A stretch of DNA of 64,000 nucleotides from Siphonobacter sp. SORGH_AS_0500 (GTDB lineage: Bacteria > Bacteroidota > Bacteroidia > Cytophagales > Spirosomataceae): NCBI RefSeq assembly GCF_002838835.1, contig NZ_NHPP01000004.1:1-64000 (forward strand), written 5' to 3'. Positions 36,424 to 46,183 of this stretch are shown one piece after another (positions within the stretch are counted from its first letter, which is position 1; each line of letters opens with the position of its first letter). Under the pieces are notes generated by a model. That model made no database searches, was not told the origin of the DNA, and worked only from the letters and a program-made list of their open reading frames with translations. The position numbers and the translations under genes are program-made.

Positions 36424-37737
36424 TTAATGATGACCGTTCATTCCACCGCCATTTACACTGGTTTGGCGGTCAATGGAAGAGGGTAATACGTGCCCCTGTT
36501 CTATAAATTTAGGCTCAACTTTTTCAGGTTCCGTATGCTCCCGACTAGAAGTGCCTTTCGCCAGTCCATCTTTAAACGAAGCCACCCGGCGACCGATTTC
36601 CGCATTTTTCTGATCTTCTTCCAACCTACGAATGTGATCTCGCAATTCCTGGCGGCGGTTGTTTAGTTCAGTAATGGGAGTGAGGTAATGGAGTTTGTTT
36701 TCCAGGGTTCCTTTCTGAATTAAATGCTCCGCAAGACCATTTTCAATAGTGGCTAATTCCCCTAATTTCTGGAGACGAAGTTTGCGTAACCGCTTCAGTC
36801 GCGGTCCGGCCTGTAACCATCGGAACCAGAATCCCTGAAGGATGGGGAAAGAAACCCCGAGGCAAACGGCCCCTGCCACCGCAAATAACACCCCCGAAAG
36901 TACGAACGATGCCAATGCAAACGGACTCGTGACTAAGCCCTGATTCAGTACATCGACCTGCTGCATCTGTTTTTCTACCTGTAAAATGGCAGAAGCAGAG
37001 TTAGGGTCGGCCTGCTGAATCTGAAGGTTCTTGATGTTCTGAGTAATAGCTTGTTTCATTTTGTCGGTTCGGTACGCTTCGTAACGGAACCAACCCAGAA
37101 TGAATAAGGTAAGCACTGAAAAGACAGCCAATGTAATTTTGAAAGCTGCGTACAACTTCTGACTTTTCTCCTGATTTTGTAAATAAGGCCCTTCAATCAG
37201 ACGGTCGTAAACGGGCTTTAATAAGACCGAGACCATCGCCAGACCAACGGCAAAAAACCAGGCTTCGGTCTGATTACGAATGTTGAGGGCGTAGGCAACA
37301 ATTTCGTGCGAGATAATTAAATCCCCCGCCACGAATGAAACACCAGCGACGAAATACAGAATCCCCGCAAATAGCGAATACTTGGGAGCGGCTTTCTGGT
37401 AACGTTCTTCCAGTGAAGTAATGTCCTGCTCGGTTTCCGCAATACGTTTACTTTGCCTTTCAACTTCTTTGTTAATTCCGTCAATTTTTACCAGATGCTG
37501 CTGAAGGGAAGCAAAAGCTTGCTGTTGATCCTGACGCGTTTGCCGGATTTCGCTGTCAACTTCGCGTAGTTCCTGTTGGTAAGAAACAATCTGGTTTTGT
37601 AACCGATCCGCATTCACGGTATTGGTTACAAAATCTGCATAAGCATCCGGGTTTACTTGCTCTAAGCCACTGCTATAGCCACGATGAAAATCCTGATTTT
37701 GCGAATCATCGGGGTTGTTCAGGGGTGGTTGTGTCAT
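36424..37737 (-). CDS. Coiled-coil membrane protein, unknown function
   Basis: 437 aa. Residues about 45-120 form a coiled coil (RLQNQIVSYQQELREVDSEI and the following heptads), then about five TM helices in two groups (LFAGILYFVAGVSFVAGDLI and LASFVLSGVLFAVAGAVCLG among them), a second coiled coil near residues 340-390 and a disordered C-terminus with HGHH-like residues (NGGGMNGHH). No enzyme motif is seen. I do not recognise the family; a structural or scaffolding membrane role is only a guess. Confidence 0.7.
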   Translation of the reverse strand: MTQPPLNNPDDSQNQDFHRGYSSGLEQVNPDAYADFVTNTVNADRLQNQIVSYQQELREVDSEIRQTRQDQQQAFASLQQHLVKIDGINKEVERQSKRIAETEQDITSLEERYQKAAPKYSLFAGILYFVAGVSFVAGDLIISHEIVAYALNIRNQTEAWFFAVGLAMVSVLLKPVYDRLIEGPYLQNQEKSQKLYAAFKITLAVFSVLTLFILGWFRYEAYRTDKMKQAITQNIKNLQIQQADPNSASAILQVEKQMQQVDVLNQGLVTSPFALASFVLSGVLFAVAGAVCLGVSFPILQGFWFRWLQAGPRLKRLRKLRLQKLGELATIENGLAEHLIQKGTLENKLHYLTPITELNNRRQELRDHIRRLEEDQKNAEIGRRVASFKDGLAKGTSSREHTEPEKVEPKFIEQGHVLPSSIDRQTSVNGGGMNGHH

Positions 37738-37958
37738 GATTTCTACGTTTTAAATGGGTCAATCGATTCTTCCATCCAATCCGGTTACGGGGTAGGGAAA
37801 AGGCAATGATTAGCACAGAAGAATGTAGAATTGTTTCGTAGAAAATGAAGCAGGATTAATGGAACAGCGGTGACACTAGATATATAAACGAAAAAAACGC
37901 CTTTCCCGTTGAGTAAGGTTCGAAAAAACTTAGAAATGCAAAAGAGCAGAAGGCAGAC

Positions 37959-38587
37959 TTAAACGCCAAATAACTGTTTCAGAACCATCCACAAAGCCTT
38001 TTTCTTGGCTTTATCTTCATGGAAGTCTTTCAGGTGATCGACCATCACGAAATTGATATCCTGTACATTTCGAACCTGATAGGGCATCAGGAAAATCTGC
38101 AAACCAATCTTCTTCAGGGGAACGCCAAAGGTTAATACATGGTGCACCATTTTCCCACTTAAAAGATTCTGATGTTCTGAAACGGAAACCTGAGCAAGAT
38201 CCAGTAAGTCAATGGTATCCAGTGAAAGATTGACCGATTTAAGGATATTCTGGAGCAAGTCTAAATCCTGCAAGGAAGGGTTCTCTGTCAATAGTAAAAC
38301 CTGATGGCTAAGTTGAATCGGCTTAGGTTCAGCAGGCTTGACAGGTGGGGTAACTGGTTCAGGTGGAGTAACCACAGGGGGCGTTACTACTGCGGGTGCC
38401 GAAGTTTCGGCTTCTGCCGGTTTTTCGATGATTTCCTCAACAAAAGGTACCGTAGGTGTCACCTCTCTACCGAACTAACTTCTTCCTGCGTAGTTTCCTG
38501 AACTGAAATATCTGAAGAAACCAGAAAAAGCTGCTCCTGCGAAAAGAGTTGCTGTAAAAAAGCCGTATCACCCGAACCGTTCATCAT
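37959..38587 (-). pseudogene. Hypothetical protein with proline-rich linker, frameshifted
   Basis: Two frames make one protein of about 209 aa. Part 1 from ATG 38587 (MMNGSGDTAFLQQLFSQEQL) ends early with VSSVER and a stop. Part 2 carries on as VTPTVPFVEEIIEKPAEAE, a linker rich in PxVxPP repeats, and a globular C-terminal domain (LSHQVLLLTENPSLQDLDLL to KKKALWMVLKQLFGV). The junction is at the CC pair near 38463; one added base makes VSSVERVTPTVPF. Function unknown. The C-terminal domain is strongly hydrophobic/helical in places and looks soluble. Confidence 0.65.
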
Positions 38588-38697
38588 GCCGCAAAAATAC
38601 GGAGAGATTGGTAAGAAGCTTTCATTAAAACCAGGTTTAAGCCTGAAAATTGAATTTGGAGTGAGGTTAACTCAAAACGCTAAACCGAAAACTCCCG

Positions 38698-38705
38698 TAT
38701 CTTTG
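38698..38705 (+). promoter_or_regulatory. Candidate -7 box TATCTTTG for aguA
   Basis: TAnnTTTG match, 56 nt upstream of the aguA ATG. Confidence 0.5.
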
Positions 38706-38761
38706 CCGCCTGATTCTGATACCGGGCTGCAACCAAACTTCCCACAGCAATCGTAACACTG

Positions 38762-39799
38762 ATGACACCCAAAGAACAAGGTTTTTTCTTTCCTGCTGAG
38801 TGGCACCCGCACCGGGCTACCTGGCTGACTTTCCCGCATAACGACCACTCCTGGCAGGGAGACAAACTTGCCGGTATGCGTCCGCAGTATATTCAATTTA
38901 TTAAAGCTATTTCTCAGGGCGAAAAAGTTTGCATTAATGCCAATAGCGAAGCCCTTAAAACGCAAATTATCGGCTGGTTAACCGAGGCAGGCGTTGATCT
39001 TAATCAGATTGAATTTCTGATTAACCCTACCAACGATGCCTGGTGCCGCGACCACGGTCCAGCTTTTCTGATTAACCCCGAAACCAAAGAACGCCAGATT
39101 GTAAACTGGGGCTATAACGCCTGGGGTGGTAAGTATCCACCGTATTCGGATGATGATGCTCTGCCTGTTAAAATTGCGGCCTATCTGGATTTGCCTTACG
39201 TATCACCAGGAGTGATTATGGAGGGGGGATCGGTTGAATTCAACGGAGCGGGAACGGTATTAACTTCCAAATCCTGTTTACTCAATCCTAACCGTAATCC
39301 CCATTTAACTCAGGGCCAGATCGAGCAATACCTGTGCGATTATTACGGCATGGAGCAGGTATTATGGGTAGAAGATGGCATTGTCGGTGATGATACGGAC
39401 GGACACATTGATGATACTACTCGTTTCGTAAATAAAGATACCGTTGTGGCTTGCGTGGAAGCAGATCGGAATGATGAGAATTTTGAAGTGTTAAATACGA
39501 ACCTTCAAATGCTTAAAGAAATGCGTCTGTTGAATGGTAAACAATTAAATATCATTGAGTTACCGATGCCCAAGCCCGTTTATATCAATGATTTTCGTAC
39601 GCCCGGCAGTTACGCCAACTTCCTGATTTGTAATGCAGGGGTGATCGTTCCGGTGTTTGATAACCCTAATGATCAAATGGCGATTGATATTCTGGAAAAG
39701 GCATTTCCGACGCAGAAAGTGATTCCTTTGTTGGCTAATGAAATCATTTGGGGGCAGGGAAGCTTCCACTGTCTAAGCCAGCAGGAACCTTTGGTTTAG
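38762..39799 (+). CDS. aguA: Agmatine deiminase
   Basis: 345 aa. Peptidyl-arginine-deiminase-like fold. Converts agmatine to N-carbamoylputrescine, the substrate of AguB at 30851. Visible: PAEWHPHRATWLTFPHNDHS at the N-terminus, NDAWCRDHGPAF, the VEGGSVEFNG-like IMEGGSVEFNGAGTV, DTDGHIDDTTRF, and the catalytic cysteine in GQGSFHCLSQQEP. Own promoter box and terminator. Complete. Confidence 0.95.
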   Translation: MTPKEQGFFFPAEWHPHRATWLTFPHNDHSWQGDKLAGMRPQYIQFIKAISQGEKVCINANSEALKTQIIGWLTEAGVDLNQIEFLINPTNDAWCRDHGPAFLINPETKERQIVNWGYNAWGGKYPPYSDDDALPVKIAAYLDLPYVSPGVIMEGGSVEFNGAGTVLTSKSCLLNPNRNPHLTQGQIEQYLCDYYGMEQVLWVEDGIVGDDTDGHIDDTTRFVNKDTVVACVEADRNDENFEVLNTNLQMLKEMRLLNGKQLNIIELPMPKPVYINDFRTPGSYANFLICNAGVIVPVFDNPNDQMAIDILEKAFPTQKVIPLLANEIIWGQGSFHCLSQQEPLV

Positions 39800-39815
39800 A
39801 CGATACCGAATAAAC

Positions 39816-39865
39816 GCCAGCGAAAAGCTAGTACACCGATGCCAGCTTTTTCGCTGGCATTTCTT
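39816..39865 (+). terminator. Terminator of aguA
   Basis: GCCAGCGAAAAGCT pairs with AGCTTTTTCGCTGGC (one bulge) around a 14-nt loop; followed by ATTTCTTG. Starts 16 nt past the aguA stop. Confidence 0.65.
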
Positions 39866-39950
39866 GCCTCTGCCATGTAAAGCACTGCCTTATGGATAGA
39901 GAATGCTGAAAGAATGCCAGCCTAACTTATTACCAAAACTTTAAAAACCT

Positions 39951-40289
39951 ATGATTAACTACAATGGACGGCGTTTCCGAACAGCCGTTAATACTGAAAA
40001 TGGGGAAGTAAATAATGAAACCATTTTTAACTATTACCAGCAAAATGGAGAGGTATGGGCCGATTATGCGGGTGGTTCCGTCATTCGTGGTTCGATTATA
40101 GGGAAGGTAACTGAAGAAGGAGCCATTGACATGGTGTATCATCATCTGAGCGAAACAGGTGAATTGCGAGCCGGAAAGTGTCACTCCGTGCCTGAAGTTA
40201 TGAACAATGGAAAAATCCGTTTGCACGAAACCTGGCAGTGGACTTCCGGCGATGCTTCCTCGGGTCAGTCTATCATTGAAGAGGTTTAA
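39951..40289 (+). CDS. Small beta-rich protein often annotated N-acetylglutamate synthase-like
   Basis: 112 aa. Sequence MINYNGRRFRTAVNTENGEV and the C-terminal IRLHETWQWTSGDASSGQS match, from memory, a compact family that databases sometimes label n-acetylglutamate synthase. It has no acyl-CoA-binding GNAT motif, so that name is not supported here. Repeated beta-strand-like segments (EVWADYAGGSVIRGSIIGKV) suggest a small beta barrel. Function unknown; soluble and without signal peptide. Confidence 0.72.
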   Translation: MINYNGRRFRTAVNTENGEVNNETIFNYYQQNGEVWADYAGGSVIRGSIIGKVTEEGAIDMVYHHLSETGELRAGKCHSVPEVMNNGKIRLHETWQWTSGDASSGQSIIEEV

Positions 40290-40373
40290 TAAAATTCTTA
40301 TCGTTATTTAAGCATACATAGTTAGTTTTTAAAACGTTAACTATCATTCTAAAAACTAATAGCTACTTACCCT

Positions 40374-41033
40374 GTGTTGTCCCGACCTATTTATTTCCTG
40401 TTTTTCCTGATAAGCCTGACGGCCTGCAAAAACCAGAGCCGACGCTCACCAGTTGCGGTGAAGTTTCAGCCGACTTCCTTGAAGGCAGTTACCATTCAGG
40501 AGAAAATTACCCGTCAGGATGAACTCATGTTGGCGTATACCCTGAGCGTACTCGATGAAAATAACCATCTCATCAATACCCAAAATGGTGCCTGGGGTGT
40601 ACAGCGAACTAAAAAAGGCGATCAGTTTACGGCTTTTCCGAGTTTAAGCATTGAAGTGCCGCCGAAGAGTCGGGTAGTAGCCACTGTCGTATTAATGGAA
40701 ATTGACGATTACAGCAAAGCTCAGAAACTGGTTACCGATATTCGAAAATATACGGGTTACGCCGGAGCGGCAGCGAGTTTATTACAGGTAACCGAACTGA
40801 CCAATCCGGTGGGTTATTTTCTGTTATCGCTTCAGGCGGCGGGATTGGTATTAAATAATTCCAACCGAATTGATCCCGACGATTTGTTAGGGTCTTTCAG
40901 CCGAACGTATACCTACGAAGAGGTAGCGAAAATGACAGCTACGCAAACTATTCCGCTGAAATTCAGTGCTGATACTCGCTTTGACAGCTATGAATATCAG
41001 TTGAATTTTCAGATTTCCCGGCAATCACGCTAG
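40374..41033 (+). CDS. Predicted lipoprotein, unknown function
   Basis: 219 aa. The start appears to be GTG at 40374 (an in-frame TTG follows); no ATG lies before the signal. The lipobox is in FLISLTACKNQSRR. The mature part has charged and beta-rich segments (QFTAFPSLSIEVPPKSRVVATV). A central hydrophobic run (PVGYFLLSLQAAGLVLNNS) may be a buried helix. Unrecognised family; likely envelope-anchored. Confidence 0.7.
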   Translation: MLSRPIYFLFFLISLTACKNQSRRSPVAVKFQPTSLKAVTIQEKITRQDELMLAYTLSVLDENNHLINTQNGAWGVQRTKKGDQFTAFPSLSIEVPPKSRVVATVVLMEIDDYSKAQKLVTDIRKYTGYAGAAASLLQVTELTNPVGYFLLSLQAAGLVLNNSNRIDPDDLLGSFSRTYTYEEVAKMTATQTIPLKFSADTRFDSYEYQLNFQISRQSR

Positions 41034-41097
41034 GGTTTTACCGATGGGGCTGGCCCCTCCCTAACTTAGAAAAATAGGTCACTACGCGGAGTTTCGC

Positions 41098-41105
41098 TAT
41101 CTTTG
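41098..41105 (+). promoter_or_regulatory. Candidate -7 box TATCTTTG for the parvulin gene
   Basis: TAnnTTTG match, 56 nt upstream of the preferred ATG at 41162. Confidence 0.45.
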
Positions 41106-41161
41106 AGCAATAATTTGGCCCGAAATTCGGTTATGCTCGGATGAACCCCAATTGCTCAGGT

Positions 41162-43437
41162 ATGTATAAATCACTTCGGTGGATCGCTTTGGTTTTTTGC
41201 TTTCAGGATTTTACTGCTTTCGCTCAACAATCCAATGATCCAGTTTTGATTACCATCGGCCCTAAAAAGGTTACGGTGAGTGAATTCATGTATCATTACA
41301 AGAAAAACCCGGTCGGAGCTGACAGCCTAACCGAATCCGCCGGAATTCGAGAATATCTTCCCCTTTTTATTAATTATAAACTCAAAGTACTGGCGGGCGA
41401 AAGTCGGGGAATTGATACCACCGCTGACTTTAAAGAAGAATTAGCTGGCTATCGCAAAGTGTCGGCTCAGTCCTTTATTACGGATAAAAAAGTAACGGAG
41501 GCGTTGGTAAGAGAAGCGTACGAAAGGCTGAAAGAAGAAGTCAATGCGTCGCATATCCTGCTGGAAGTAGCCCCTAATGCTTCACCCGAAGACACCTTAC
41601 GCATTTACAACCAGGCTCTTTCCATCCGTGATCGGATCAACAAGGGAGAACCTTTCGAAGAATTAGCCAAACAGTTTTCCAAAGATCCTTACGCCGCTAA
41701 AAATGGTGGAACCTTAGGCTGGTTTACGGGTTTGCAAATGGTTTATCCCTTTGAAACGGCTGCTTATACTACCAAGAAAGGTGAAATTTCGATGCCCGTC
41801 CGCACCAAGTTCGGTTACCACCTGATTCGGGTGAATGACCGTCGGAGTAGTCAGGGAAATATTCAGGTAGCTCATCTGTTTGTTCGTGTACCGGGGCATG
41901 CTACGGATGCGGATAAAATGACGGCCAAGACAAAAATTGAGGAAGCTTACGGCGAACTGCAACGCGGCGTTCCGTTTGATGCAGTAGTGAAACAGTTTTC
42001 GGAAGATGCCAGCACAAAAAATGCTGGAGGAGTAATGCAGCCCTTTGGAACGGGTAAAATGTTACCTCCATTTGAAGAAGCCGCGTTTGCTTTAAAGAAA
42101 GAAGGAGCGTATTCGGCCCCATTTCAGACGCCTTATGGCTGGCATATATTGAAGCTGGTAAAGCGGATTCCGCTACTTGATTACGAAGAAATGGTAGGGT
42201 ACTTACGAACGAAAGTGCAGTCAGACGAGCGTTCGAATGTGAGCAAGTCAGCGGTACTTCGCCGCATTAAGCAGGAAAATAAATTTGAGGAGAATAAAAC
42301 GGCATTAGCTGCCGCTCTGGAAAAAGCTACGCCTTTGCTGGCAGACGGAAAATGGCAGGCCACGAATGATCAGAATCTCAACGGGCAGTTACTTTTCCGC
42401 ATTGGATCTGACATGTATCGGGTAAGTGATTTCTTTGATTATGCTCAGCGAAATCAGAAACCTCAACCCGGAGCGAACCCTCAGGCCCTGCTGAAAACGC
42501 TTTATAATGCTTACGTAGAAGAGAAAAATCTGGCCTACGAAGAAGATCATCTGGAAGCTAAAAATCAAGATTTTAAAGATCTGATTCAGGAATACCACGA
42601 CGGCATGTTGTTGTTTCAGATGCTGGAAGAAAACGTGCAGGGGAAATCCCTGACGGATACAACCGGACAGCGTCAGTTTTTTGAACAAAATCGCAATAAG
42701 TATCAGTTAAGTCCTCGCGTCCGGGCTTCGGTGCTAAGTGCTTCCACACGTCCGGTGCTGGATCAGGCGTTAAAGGCTCTGGCTAAAAGCCTTATGTCAT
42801 TAACCGGAAAATTGAAGACCTGACGTTTCCTAAAGGACAGACCAAACTAACGGAGGCCCAGCGGGAGAAGCTTTTCGACCTGATCGTGATTTTAAGTAAA
42901 AACCCAGCGTATCAAATTGCCATTAGTGGACACGCGGATGCTGGGGAGGCTGATTCTTGCTCAGCCGGTCGTTTACGAAGCGTGGTGAACGAGTTGACCA
43001 AACGCGGCAATATTTCAGCTACCCGCATTGTTGAAGTTGATGAAAGTAAATTTAAGCCTGTTTCAACCACCAATCGCGACAAAAATCGTCGGGTAAGCTT
43101 TAGTTTAACGACTACTTCGAAACAGGATGTGGTTCGTCAGTTCAACGTAGCAAAAGCCAATACTTTAACGCTGGAAGAAGGGTATTTCCAGAAAGGAGAT
43201 AATAAATTCATTGATGGGATTACCTGGAAAACGGGTAAGCAAACCCTTGAAAAAAGCGGACGTTTTGTAGTCATTGATGTAACGAACGTGGACATGGCCC
43301 GAACCAAAACTCTGGGAGAAGCCCGTGGGCAGGTAATTAATGATTACCAGCAATACCTGGAAAAAAACTGGGTAGAGTCTCTGAGAAAACAATTTCCGGT
43401 TCAGGTGAATGAAAACGAGCTGAAAAAGCTTAAGTAA
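41162..43437 (+). pseudogene. Two-parvulin peptidyl-prolyl isomerase with inserted OmpA-like domain, frameshifted
   Basis: Restored length about 758 aa from ATG 41162 (start at 41141 is also open). A signal peptide (LRWIALVFCFQDFTAFAQ) is followed by two parvulin domains: HILLEVAPNASPEDTLRIYN to FGYHLIRVNDRR, and AHLFVRVPGHATDADKM to GWHILKLVKR. Then come a helical region and an OmpA-like insertion (SGHADAGEADSCSAGRLRSV, NRDKNRRVSFSL), and a SurA-like C-terminal segment. The frame breaks at the AAAA run 42785-42788; one more A gives LAKKPYVINRKIEDL. Likely a periplasmic folding chaperone. Paired with the SurA-like gene downstream. Confidence 0.82.
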
Positions 43438-43542
43438 TTAAAAAGAAACTGCAACGTTAGGAAAGCATGCAACGTAACGTTAGTATTTAGCATCAATCCA
43501 ATAGACACCCGTTTTCTAACTATATTACCTACTTAATTAAAA

Positions 43543-44895
43543 ATGAAGAAATTATTCGGGCTGTTACTCCTGTTTTTGCCAGTGCTGGGCTTTGCTCAGG
43601 CCACGAAGGGTAAGGTCATTGACGGTGTGATCAGCAAAGTGGATAACCACTATATTCTCCGCTCTGATTTAGATCAGATGTATTACCAGTACCAGAACGA
43701 AAATCAGAAAAATCCTCCTTCGAAGTGTCAATGTCTGAATAGCTTGATTATCAATAAGGTAATGTTAGCAAAAGCAGAGATTGACTCCGTAACGGTAGAG
43801 GATCGTCAGGTGGACGGCGAACTTGAAGGCCGGATGGATCAGATGATTCAGATGTACGGTTCGCAGAAAAACATTGTCGAACAATTTGGCAAAAGCATAG
43901 AGCAACTGAAAGCGGAACTTCGCTCGGACGTGAGAAATAATCTGCTGGTGCAGGAAATGCAGCGGAAAATCACGAGTGACGTAAAGATTACGCCTAATGA
44001 AGTACGGAAGTTCTTTAATTCCATTCCCAAAGACAGTCTTCCTTATTTCCCTTCGGAAGTGCAGGTAGGCCACATCATTCGATTGGCAGAAGTAACCAAG
44101 GAAGAAACCGATGCTTTGAAGCAACGCTTGCTGGAATATAAAAAACGGGCTTTAGCAGGCGAGGACTTTGCCCAGTTAGCCATAACGTATTCCGAAGATT
44201 TGGGTAGTGCCCAAAGCGGTGGTTTGTATCAAAACGTGAAACGGGGTACCATGGTATCGGAGTTTGAAGGAGCCGTTTATCGCCTCAAACCCGGTGAATA
44301 TTCTGATCCCGTTGAAACAGAATACGGCGTTCACTTAATCAAACTGGAAGACATGAAAGGCGAAGTCTATACGGCTCGTCACATTCTGCTGCGTCCTGAC
44401 TATAATCGTCTGGATGTAACGAAAGCAACGAAATACCTGGATTCGGTTCGTACGCTTTTAGTAGATAATAAAATTACTTTTGAGAAAGCTGCCAAAGAGT
44501 TTTCTGAAGATAAAGCTACTGCTGATGTAGGAGGCTGGATTCAGGATCCGGAAACGCGGAGTACGCGTCTGGCTTTGGATGAAACGATGGACCACAGCCT
44601 TTACTTTACGCTGGATTCAATGCAGGTAGGTACGTATTCAACAATTTTGCCTTACCGTTCCGGCGATGGTAAAGTAGGTGTTCGGATTATTTATTACAAA
44701 GCAAAATATCCGCCCCATTACGCGAACCTGGAGGAAGACTACCAGAAGCTGCAAAAAATTGCCTTGAGCCGGAAACGAAACAATGCTGTTGAAAAGTGGT
44801 TTAAAAAGACAAAAGCTGAAGTGTTCATCCAGGTACGTGATGAAGAGCTGAAAACCGAATGTAGCGATGTTGTGGCGGCCTACGGGCAACAGTAA
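43543..44895 (+). CDS. SurA-like periplasmic peptidyl-prolyl isomerase
   Basis: 450 aa. Signal peptide (LFGLLLLFLPVLGFAQ), an N-terminal chaperone region (VIDGVISKVDNHYILRSDL, like SurA), and two parvulin domains (VGHIIRLAEVTKEETDAL to YGVHLIKLED, and ARHILLRPDYNRLD to GVRIIYYKAK). Expected to help outer-membrane protein folding. It follows the two-parvulin gene by 105 nt on the same strand, consistent with a shared outer-membrane biogenesis role. Confidence 0.9.
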   Translation: MKKLFGLLLLFLPVLGFAQATKGKVIDGVISKVDNHYILRSDLDQMYYQYQNENQKNPPSKCQCLNSLIINKVMLAKAEIDSVTVEDRQVDGELEGRMDQMIQMYGSQKNIVEQFGKSIEQLKAELRSDVRNNLLVQEMQRKITSDVKITPNEVRKFFNSIPKDSLPYFPSEVQVGHIIRLAEVTKEETDALKQRLLEYKKRALAGEDFAQLAITYSEDLGSAQSGGLYQNVKRGTMVSEFEGAVYRLKPGEYSDPVETEYGVHLIKLEDMKGEVYTARHILLRPDYNRLDVTKATKYLDSVRTLLVDNKITFEKAAKEFSEDKATADVGGWIQDPETRSTRLALDETMDHSLYFTLDSMQVGTYSTILPYRSGDGKVGVRIIYYKAKYPPHYANLEEDYQKLQKIALSRKRNNAVEKWFKKTKAEVFIQVRDEELKTECSDVVAAYGQQ

Positions 44896-44922
44896 CAGCA
44901 TCTGTTCGGAATAAGCCGGAGG

Positions 44923-45013
44923 AAAGGGTTTGAATGCATTTGAAGAGGTAAAAGTTTGTAATGATGAAAATCTTGCATTACTTATCTTTTCAAATAGATT
45001 CAAACCCTTTTTC
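44923..45013 (+). terminator. Long structured hairpin after the SurA-like gene
   Basis: About 90 nt fold back almost completely: AAAGGGTTTGAAT pairs with ATTCAAACCCTTT, ATTTGAAGAGGTAA with TTATCTTTTCAAAT, and GTAATG with CATTAC at the tip; then T5. It begins 28 nt past the SurA-like stop. Probably a terminator, but larger than usual. Confidence 0.65.
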
Positions 45014-45056
45014 GTTTATTAAAATCAAATAACTGGTCCCTAACCCTATTTTATTT

Positions 45057-46019
45057 ATGGCGTATTCTTCCGATGTAGAGGGTGTAAAAGCCCTGAATGA
45101 AGCTTACCAGAAATTACATGCTGAAATTACCAAAGTAGTCATAGGGCAGGACGATGTAGTAAAGTTGTTACTAACGGCAATTTTCTGTCAGGGTCATTGC
45201 TTATTAGTGGGCGTGCCCGGACTGGCTAAAACCTTACTGATTCAAACCATGGCAAACGCTCTGGATCTGGATTTTAACCGGATTCAGTTTACGCCGGACT
45301 TAATGCCTTCGGATATTACGGGATCAGAAACGTTGGATAATGACCGCAACTTCCGATTCATCAAAGGTCCCATTTTCTCAAACATTATTCTGGCGGATGA
45401 GATCAACCGGACGCCTCCTAAAACGCAGTCGGCTCTGCTGGAATCCATGCAGGAGTATGCGGTTACCATTGCGGGGCAGAAGTATGGCCTAAGCAAGCCT
45501 TTCTTTGTACTGGCTACCCAAAACCCGATTGAACAGGAAGGAACCTATCCCTTACCCGAAGCCCAGCTTGATCGTTTCATGTTTATGATCCAGTTGGATT
45601 ATCCCAAATTTGAAGCTGAACTAGCGATTGTAAAAGCGACGACCTCGGATATACGTTACGAAGTGAAGCATCAGGTAACGGGGGAAGAAATTCTGTACTT
45701 CCAGCAATTGGTTCGTCGCGTCCCCATCGCGGACAATGTGGTAGATTACGCCGTTCGTCTGGTTCACAAAACGCGTCCCCGCACGGAGCTGGCCTCCAAA
45801 GAAGCCAATGAGTTTCTGGAGTGGGGAGCAGGGCCCAGAGCCTCGCAGAACCTGATCCTGGCGGCCAAGTGTAATGCCTTATTTAGCGGAAAATTTTCAC
45901 CGGATATTGAAGATGTAAAAGCCGTTGCCCTGGCCGTATTACGCCACCGGATCGTCCGAAATTTCAAGGCTGAAGCTGAAGGCATTTCGGTTGAAGATAT
46001 TGTCAAACGAATTGTTTAA
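45057..46019 (+). CDS. MoxR family AAA+ ATPase
   Basis: 320 aa. Walker A GVPGLAKT, Walker B IILADEINRTPPKTQ, sensor and arginine-finger segments in FVLATQNPIEQEGTYPLPEA and LDRFMF. MoxR proteins act as ATP-driven chaperones or metal-insertion helpers, often with von Willebrand factor A partner genes. No VWA or DUF58 gene follows within this window; a NYN-CSD gene converges instead, so the usual partners are absent here. Confidence 0.92.
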   Translation: MAYSSDVEGVKALNEAYQKLHAEITKVVIGQDDVVKLLLTAIFCQGHCLLVGVPGLAKTLLIQTMANALDLDFNRIQFTPDLMPSDITGSETLDNDRNFRFIKGPIFSNIILADEINRTPPKTQSALLESMQEYAVTIAGQKYGLSKPFFVLATQNPIEQEGTYPLPEAQLDRFMFMIQLDYPKFEAELAIVKATTSDIRYEVKHQVTGEEILYFQQLVRRVPIADNVVDYAVRLVHKTRPRTELASKEANEFLEWGAGPRASQNLILAAKCNALFSGKFSPDIEDVKAVALAVLRHRIVRNFKAEAEGISVEDIVKRIV

Positions 46020-46114
46020 ACCCTCATAATTATTTGATAGTATATTTTTACGGTTGTAAAACGTTGACTGGTACTCTATCAACTGACAACCGCAGCCGCT
46101 AAAAACGATCCAAT

Positions 46115-46174
46115 ACATACGTAATAAAGAAGCCCGGTTCATCACTGATGAACCGGGCTTCTTTATACGTATGT
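46115..46174. terminator. Bidirectional terminator between the MoxR and NYN-CSD genes
   Basis: A 19-bp perfect stem (core AGCCCGGTTCAT/ATGAACCGGGCT) with a 5-nt loop; the arms extend further with ACATACGT/ACGTATGT around a single bulged base. Converging genes on either side. Confidence 0.88.
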
Positions 46175-46183
46175 TACAAGCTA

